Of a stretch of DNA of 64,000 nucleotides, positions 57,490-64,000 are shown one piece after another. Under the pieces are notes generated by a model, which was not told the origin of the DNA, ran no database searches, and saw only the letters and a list, made by a program, of their open reading frames with translations. The stretch is from NCBI GenBank assembly GCA_029641185.1, contig JAPWGK010000004.1, positions 744,001 to 808,000 of the forward strand, in the 5' to 3' direction. The position numbers and the translations under genes were made by a program. Position 1 is the first letter of the stretch; each line of letters starts with the position of its first letter. This stretch comes from Pseudofabraea citricarpa (taxonomy: Eukaryota > Ascomycota > Leotiomycetes > Helotiales > Dermateaceae).

Positions 57490-59528
57490 ATGGGCCGCTT
57501 ATCGAATCTACCAATACCTCACTTCGGTCGTGAGAAAGCCGTAACTTCATCTGACGGCGAGGCTTCTCATCATGAAAAGTATCAAGGACCTTACGATGAC
57601 TCTCCCGTCCCACGAGTGACTATCCATTCCTTCATCATGGGTGTATTCGTCTCCATGGGAGGATTTATCTTTGGTTACGATACTGGTCAGATTTCGGGTT
57701 TTCTCGAGATGGAAGATTTCTTAGAGCGCTTTGGCCAGACACATTCTGATGGCACTCGATATTTCAGTAATGTTCGCTCGGGCCTTATTGTGGCATTGGT
57801 AAGCTAGCTCTGGAGGGTATTTTTCATCTGTTAACGGTGTTTAGCTCTCTGTTGGTACTCTTATGGGTGCACTCATTGCTGGACCAGTTGCAGATAGATT
57901 TGGTCGCAAGTGGAGTATCTGCGGTTGGTGCCTCGCACTACACGTTGGTGTAATAGTGCAAATGACATCTGATCACGGCAAATGGTATCAAAGTATGTTA
58001 ATTCTGAACTCTTCTATTATTGATCCTTACTGACACTGCATAGTTGTCGTTGGACGATGGATAGCCGGACTTGGTGTAGGGTCTCTGTCTTTACTGGTAC
58101 CCATGTATCAAGGCGAAAGTGCACCACGACAAATTAGAGGAGCGCTTATCAGGTACGTTAACTTTTCTTTTCATTTGATGCTAAGCACTTACTGGCAAAA
58201 TACCCTTTCTTGTCATGTGACATATGTTATCATGTGACCCTAAGCACCACTTACTGACAAAACACCTTTTCTTGTCTTTGACCGCAAGTATTTACTGACA
58301 AAACACCCAGCACCTATCAATTGTTCATTACGCTTGGAATATTTACGGCAAATTGTATCAATTTCGGAACTGAAGACCGATCCGATTCATCATCTTGGCG
58401 TATTCCAATGGGTATTACCTTTCTTTGGGTGTTGATTCTAGGATTTGGCATTATTTTCTTCCCTGAATCTCCTCGCTATGATTACAGACACGGCCGGATT
58501 GAACAAGCCAAGAGAACAATGACCAAGCTTTATGGAGTCTCGGATAATCACCGAGTCGTCGCCGAGGAATTGGCTGAAATAAAGCACAAGCACGACGAGG
58601 AAATGCTAAATAAAAACACCACATGGTTTGAGATGTTCAGAGCTCCTAGAATGGCATATCGTATTGCACTTGGTGTTGCTCTCCAGGCACTGCAACAACT
58701 TACCGGCGCTAATTACTTCTTCTATTACGGAACAACCATCTTCAGAAGTACGGGTATCGATAACTCGTACGTTACTCAGATGATTCTCGGTGGTGTCAAT
58801 TTCGGAACTACATTCCTTGGTCTCTATGTTGTAGAGCATTTTGGCAGGAGAAAGTCACTCATATGGGGCGCAGCATGGATGTTTATCTGGTAATTTTTCA
58901 TCCATCACTCTGAATACCTTCAGAAAATACTGACTCGTCCTTTAGTTTCATGATATTCGCCTCCGTCGGTCACTTCGCCTTAGACCTAGAAGATCCTACA
59001 CGGACTCCTAAATCTGGAAAAGCCATGATCGTCTTCGCCTGCTTCTTTATCCTGGGCTTCGCTTCGACCTGGGGCCCGATAATCTGGACCATCTGTGCCG
59101 AGTTGTACCCCTCGCGATACAGAAGTAACGCCATGGCCCTCTCGACGGCCTCGAATTGGGGGTTTAACTTTTTACTCGCTTTCTTCACGCCCTTCATAGT
59201 AGGTGATATTGATTTCCGTTATGGATACGTGTTTGCCTCGTGTCTCTTCGTCGCTGCCGGCGTTGTGTACTTTTTTGTCATCGAGGGCCAGGGCCGCACC
59301 CTCGAGGAGGTCGATACCATGTACCTCCTGAAGATTGACCCGCGCAAGAGCGCACACTGGGTTGCTCCGCCCCCCGAAGAACTTGTTACTACCGATCAGA
59401 TCATGAGAGGGCAGGCCAGTACTGGAAATGATCTTGAGAGAAACAACACCGGTGCCAGTGCAAGAGCTTCTGGAGCGGTGGGCAACGATATTGAGGATGC
59501 TAGGGCCAAGGAGACAGCCCCGGTGTAG
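57490..59528 (+). CDS. MFS sugar (hexose) transporter
   Basis: Five exons: 57490-57798, 57845-57992, 58044-58152, 58311-58889 and 58946-59528, giving 575 aa with about 12 TM segments. Sugar-porter signatures are present: [14 protein letters not shown] in TM1, DRFGRKWS in loop 2/3, [27 protein letters not shown] after TM4, [12 protein letters not shown] after TM6, [14 protein letters not shown] in TM7 and EHFGRRKSL in loop 8/9. This pattern matches high-affinity fungal glucose transporters or sensors (RGT2/HXT type). The C-tail is only ~60 residues beyond the last helix, which fits a transporter better than a sensor. The third intron is longer than the others and has internal repeats. Confidence 0.94.
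58189..58307 (+). repeat. Triplicated 16-bp repeat inside intron 3 of the sugar transporter
   Basis: TTACTGACAAAACACC at 58251-58266 recurs exactly at 58292-58307, and a 14/16 copy lies at 58189-58204. The last copy sits directly before the 3' splice site (AG at 58309-58310). The repeated ACTGAC/TACTGAC core resembles a fungal branch site, so the duplication created spare branch-site-like signals. Confidence 0.85.
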
Positions 59529-61834
59529 AGAAGATTTGGTAATGATGACAGTAGGGTAATGGTGTGGTAATGATAATGATCGCTATGAGGAGAATTGTTA
59601 ACAAGAGGATGTAAGGTCTTGTAGACTAGATTTGGGTGGGCGGTTGTCTTTGGCTTCAAATCTTTGGAGATTTTCTAGTAATATATCATGCATAGTCGTA
59701 AATTGCAAGCCGGTCATTTATTGAACAATGTAGACTTAGTTGCATCCAATAAGTGATTTGTCTGCTCAACTAGTAGAACGTGGCACGTGACGTCTATTAG
59801 AAACCACCGAAGCTGTTATGATTGTGATGCAACTTGACCAGGAAAAAGATAAATAAATAAAATTAAAAAAGACGAAGAATATGGCTATATAGACTAAGAA
59901 CCATACAATCAAGTGCATGAGGATTTGTGTTGTGAATACTTTTCTCCCCTATTCGCCAGAAAGGTCATGTGATATGACAGAAAGACTGGTTTACTTGGTG
60001 ATGTGGTACCTGAATCCGGATCTAATTATACATGATTGTTCGAAACTATACAATCTATACATATGGTCAAAGTTCACATTGCAGTTAGTTCAGTTGTACT
60101 TAGATAATAAACAAATAAACTAATGCGTCATGTGATCGGTAGCCATGCAAAGAATTAGCAAGTCTCCAAGTCAGAGCTGATGCTATTGAGACAAGAGGAC
60201 TGGCAATCCGTCTCTTGTCTCTCGCACTCTTTACGAGGAGAAAATAGATATCCGACCCGGGCACGCCGGACTGAGAATAAAAAGGTTCAGACAATGAATT
60301 TGTTGCTGCCCATAGCCACGCATGCTTCGACTTCGAGAACGCTTGGAGGGTTTTGTTTTGGATGGCGTTGCCTCGAGTCGTTTCACGTACAGCGATGGGA
60401 ACCTGGTCGGGAATCTGGGGGATCTCATGGAAAGAAAGTTATTTTCTTTTGTCGGGTTTTCATCTGATTTGAGCCCACGAGGACGGATATCTTATCATGG
60501 TGTGAGGGAGGAACCTGCCATGTGAATAGTAGACTGCCGAGCGTATGCACATCACTTACTCTGCTGTGGATTGCATGCAATCTTATCTCGAATGGGCGCA
60601 TGGAGTTGTAGAGTAAGCGTAAGCCACAGCTTTTTAATATGGAGACGGGTTCAGATATAAGAGGTTAACTGTAGCGAGGGTGGCGCTGGCAACTCGCAAG
60701 GCTCAACTCAACTCCAGCTCAAGTAGAATTGACACTTAAGTGAGCAACGGCAATGCGGCTTCACAATTCTATTGTGATCCAGTCAGACAGAATAAATGAA
60801 ATGAACAGGTGGAGATGACGCTGTACGGTTGATCGATATGTGGGTTCATTATCAAGACGGACGTGGGACGGGGACGGCTCGAGCAGAGTCGAGACCAGGG
60901 ACCCAGTCATTGGGGGCGAGCTGAAGAAAAGATGCACTTCGAAGATGCCCATCAGAAAAGCACGATGCCTGAACGACGGTACCGGTAGCTCGTTACATGG
61001 AGAAACAGCTGCTCAAGCAATCTCCATGTTCGCTCGTCTCTTTTGCCTTTTCTTGAGACGTCGAGCTCAAACTCGTGCTCTGGGCCGTCACGTGCTAGCC
61101 GAGCCGGAGAGATCTCACCAAGGAAAAAGAGGCAGAAAAGGCAAAAGCTTAAAGCCAAAACGCAACCAGACATCACGATGACCACCAGCACCACCAGCAT
61201 GCGCCCTCTTGTGGCTCTCCTGAATCCTGATGGCTCCAATTGAGTCTTTGATAGGCATGTGGATTTCAGTGACAGGCAGGAGGAAGCAGCAATCGCAGCC
61301 TCTTACGGAGTAGCACACCTGCACAAGCTGTAGAACGGATACTGGAAGGAATGCACTCCGAATGCTTCTCTACCCTGCTTTCTCCCGCATGACGTCGGTC
61401 TTGGGCGTCGATAGTCGAGAATCCAGAACAACCACAGGCCACGCGCGCTCTAATCTTTCATCAGATCTTCGACGGGGATGTGTCGGCAATGCGGTAACTG
61501 TGCACCAGGCTAAGCTGTGGAAACAACCAGCACCCAAGCAACTTTGCTGATTCGCGTTAAGGTCTGACTCTCAATAGCCACCAGCAGGGCAGGGGGCGTA
61601 CATTGGCTGGCACTGGCGGGCAATAATACTCAGCATTTTGCAGGAATAATCGGATCCCGGGCAACAGAGTAGCAGCGCCCTTTTGTCTGCTGTTTGTTCT
61701 TCTGGTTTTTTTTTGGTTGTTTTTTTGCTTATGCCGCCGTCGTCTCTAGCAGCGCTCCTCCTGACATATTCTCTCGCGACTACATCTTCCGACCAGTGAG
61801 AGTGGTGGCAGGAAAGAACACAACAGCAGCCGCA
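59529..61834. other. 2.3-kb intergenic region
   Basis: No supported gene. Small overlapping frames on both strands (60180-61240) look random. A CACGTGACGTC composite (from 59784) combines an E-box and a CRE-like core just after the sugar transporter. The last ~130 bp is pyrimidine-rich leader of the next gene. Confidence 0.5.
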
Positions 61835-64000
61835 ATGCCATCGCACGACTCCTCGCCGACGCCCTCGCGTGGGCGTGGGACACCATCACCTCCAGAAGAG
61901 ACCGGCCGGCCGGCGACTGGCAATTCAACAGGACGGGCATCGTCGACAGCAACAACGGCAGGAGGACCGAATTATGCCCCCATCAACACTTCGAATCCAA
62001 ATCGTCCACCTCTCACCCGCCCACGCTTCCTATCGATCGATTCAAGTGCATCACAACAACCGAGCATTCGAATCCGCCGATTCCCCTCTTACCAGAACGT
62101 CCAAGCCGTGACACCTGCGCCGCAGACGAATACTTCAACACAGGATCATGCGCCTGATACTCAGGTCCCTCGACTCGAACATAATGTATCGACACGGAGG
62201 AGGAGTAGTTCAGAGCCCCAGCGCTTACACTTGAATTCGCCAGAGTTCCGTGCACGAGGGTTGTCAACAGTGGCATCTCAATCGCACATGCCCAACATCG
62301 CAGAGGGTATCACTTCTACTGCCAACCTTGGACAAATACCAGCATCACAAGCACAACAAATCCCACTGAGGAAATCACGCACGCGGCTTTTTCGGACGCC
62401 GACACACCCAAACCCTACGGAAGAAGAGATTCGGCAGAGCGAGTATGAGTCGAACCTTGTCGATGTCCTGGATCTCGTTGGTACGTCAATTGACAAATCG
62501 GAGGGGCAATTTGTACAGAAGCTAATGCGCAGCAGATCCTGAAATCTCGACTTTGAATACCCTCACTAATGTACAAAACTCCCTCTTCGTGCCACAACTT
62601 GGTTGGCTTGTGAATCGAAGACCTACATACACACTCACTCGACGAGAGCAGGAACTCCCGTTACCTCCACCTCCACCAGAAGTCCCGCCGCGCACGGAAG
62701 ACGAGACTGAGGATGAAAGACGAAGTCGATTAGAGAGAAGTACAACACTTGATTCAATTACATCAAGGCCAGACGATCATCATTACGCTGTACTACCACA
62801 TGGAATTGCGCTGGAAGGATGGAGTGCTGAGGATCGGCAAGAACTGAACGACCATGTGCGACACATGCTTCATTCTAGGAGATCGCGATTCAAGCGAAGT
62901 ATGAAAGGGTTTGGACAATACGTTTCGAAGCGTAAGTTGTAATTCAGGTACCATGCAAGGATGCTCAACTAATGTACCTGCAGCTCTTGGATTTTTCGTG
63001 ACATTATACGCTACTCTGATTACACTCTTTGGTCTTGCGTGGGTTCTGTTTTTGATTGGTAAGTGGAATGCGACGCATCTGAGAAAATGAATCAAGTACT
63101 AACATCTTTTGTAGGCTGGGTCAATGTTGGAGGCAAACAGGAATATCTTATCAATATTATTGACAACATTATGGTTGCTCTCTTCGCCATCATGGGAGAT
63201 GGTTTAGCTCCCTTCCGAGCTGTTGATACATACCATATGTGCTTCATTGCCCACTATCACCACTTGACCTGGAGATTACGGAAGGAACAAGAACTTCCTA
63301 AACTACAGAATCCCAATGATCTGCCTCCGCTTCAAGAAACAGATGTAGAAGTTGGCGCTAAGGACGACGAATATTCTGTACTCAACGCTAGACAACAGAA
63401 ACGTCTGGTTCACCACCAGAACAAGTTTGCTCGATCACACACTTTCTACAAGCCCCACGAAACTACAACCCATCACGCATTCCCTCTTCGACTTTTAGTT
63501 GCTATTGTGTGCTTGCTAGACTGCCATTCTTTTCTCCAGATTGCCCTAGGAACTTGCACTTGGGCTATATCATACCATGTACGACCATTTGCTCTCACGA
63601 CTGTCATTCTTTGTTGCTCCATTACAGTCAACATCACCGCGGGTGTGCTGATTATGATTGGTGATCGACGGACACGGAAGAAGGATGTGCTTGAAAAAAT
63701 GCACAAGCAAGAATTGACAGCTGAAGCGATGGAGAAAGTGAAGAGGAAGCGAGAGAAAGAAAGAGAACGAAGTCGCATGCTTGACGAACCAGTACCTCCA
63801 CCTCTCAGCCCAGAGACGAGCAAGCCACTTCCTGGCAGCCCCGAGAACGAGAAGTTAGAACCTTTATTTATACCCAGATCCCCAACAAGCCCTAGATCAC
63901 CAACGAGTCCGGTATCAAGGAAGCCCCTCCCTCTATCAAAGGAGATAGATGATGAAAAGATTCGTCCGATGTCTATGAGCCCCACGTCACCAATCTCTTC
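61835..64000 (+). CDS. DUF2985-type fungal integral membrane protein (partial, cut by window end)
   Basis: Visible exons: 61835-62480, 62536-62931, 62984-63058 and 63115 to beyond 64000. A long disordered N-terminus (Ser/Thr/Pro-rich, ~215 residues) and a further polar stretch precede a short exon encoding the first helix (TLYATLITLFGLAWVLFLIG). Then comes the conserved block KQEYLINIIDNIMVALFAIMGDG, followed by FRAVDTYHMCFIAHYHHLTWRLR. More hydrophobic segments and a Lys/Glu-rich tail with SPTSPRSPTSP repeats continue to the edge. This matches the DUF2985 family of fungal membrane proteins, whose function is unknown. I chose the ATG at 61835; an in-frame ATG at 61694 would add an odd Phe-rich leader. 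Confidence 0.85.

Noticed and set aside
60840..61243. Overlapping 66-113-aa frames on both strands at 60.8-61.2 kb
   Set aside because: Basic low-complexity translation, no splice or domain support.
62013..63985. Minus-strand frames at 62013-62276 and 63473-63985
   Set aside because: Antisense shadows of the DUF2985-type gene.
1..64000. CRISPR arrays, operons, phage or integron features
   Set aside because: Eukaryotic gene structure throughout and no regularly spaced repeats.

Overview
This window comes from a filamentous ascomycete (Pezizomycotina). The genes carry short GT-AG introns of about 45-160 bp. There are Zn2Cys6 regulators, a coronin, a nuclear tRNA gene with an intron, an A-T-TE non-ribosomal-peptide-synthetase-like enzyme, a DUF2985-type fungal membrane protein, and a Tc1-type transposon peppered with stops of the kind left by repeat-induced point mutation (RIP). 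A Leotiomycete-like relative fits best, but that is an inference from the gene set. I rebuilt the multi-exon genes by hand; every model given closes in frame.

Layout. 0-10 kb: a mitochondrial half-size ABC transporter (MDL1 type), an unrecognised secreted 717-aa protein, an AT-rich stretch, and a 14-TM DHA2 drug-type MFS transporter. 10.6-11.9 kb: a dead Tc1 element. 12.9-22 kb: a metallo-beta-lactamase-fold hydrolase, two unrecognised conserved-looking proteins, and a SNF2 ATPase divergent from one of them. 22.7-25.5 kb: tRNA-Val(CAC) and coronin. 26-34 kb: a GNAT acetyltransferase, a GIT1-like MFS permease, a membrane-anchored M24 peptidase and a secreted serine-beta-lactamase-fold protein. 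34.2-37 kb holds no gene that I can support.

37-48 kb looks like a secondary-metabolite locus: an intronless A-T-TE synthetase of the aryl-2-keto-acid dimerising kind, then a Zn2Cys6 regulator, a cupin, a monocarboxylate-type MFS transporter and, divergent from it, a 3-hydroxyisobutyrate-dehydrogenase-like reductase. Related CCGAAT/CCGGAT-containing repeats lie in the synthetase promoter, the cupin upstream region and the transporter/reductase divergent promoter, which suggests shared control. This is the most interesting system in the window.

48-55 kb: a regulator combining a Cys6-like cluster, a TALE homeodomain and C2H2 fingers; divergent from it a fusion of a diaminopropionate ammonia-lyase-like enzyme with an M20 peptidase; and a MOSC-reductase-2Fe2S fusion. 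57.5-59.5 kb: a sugar transporter whose third intron contains a triplicated branch-site-like repeat. 61.8 kb to the window end: a DUF2985-type membrane protein cut off by the window edge.
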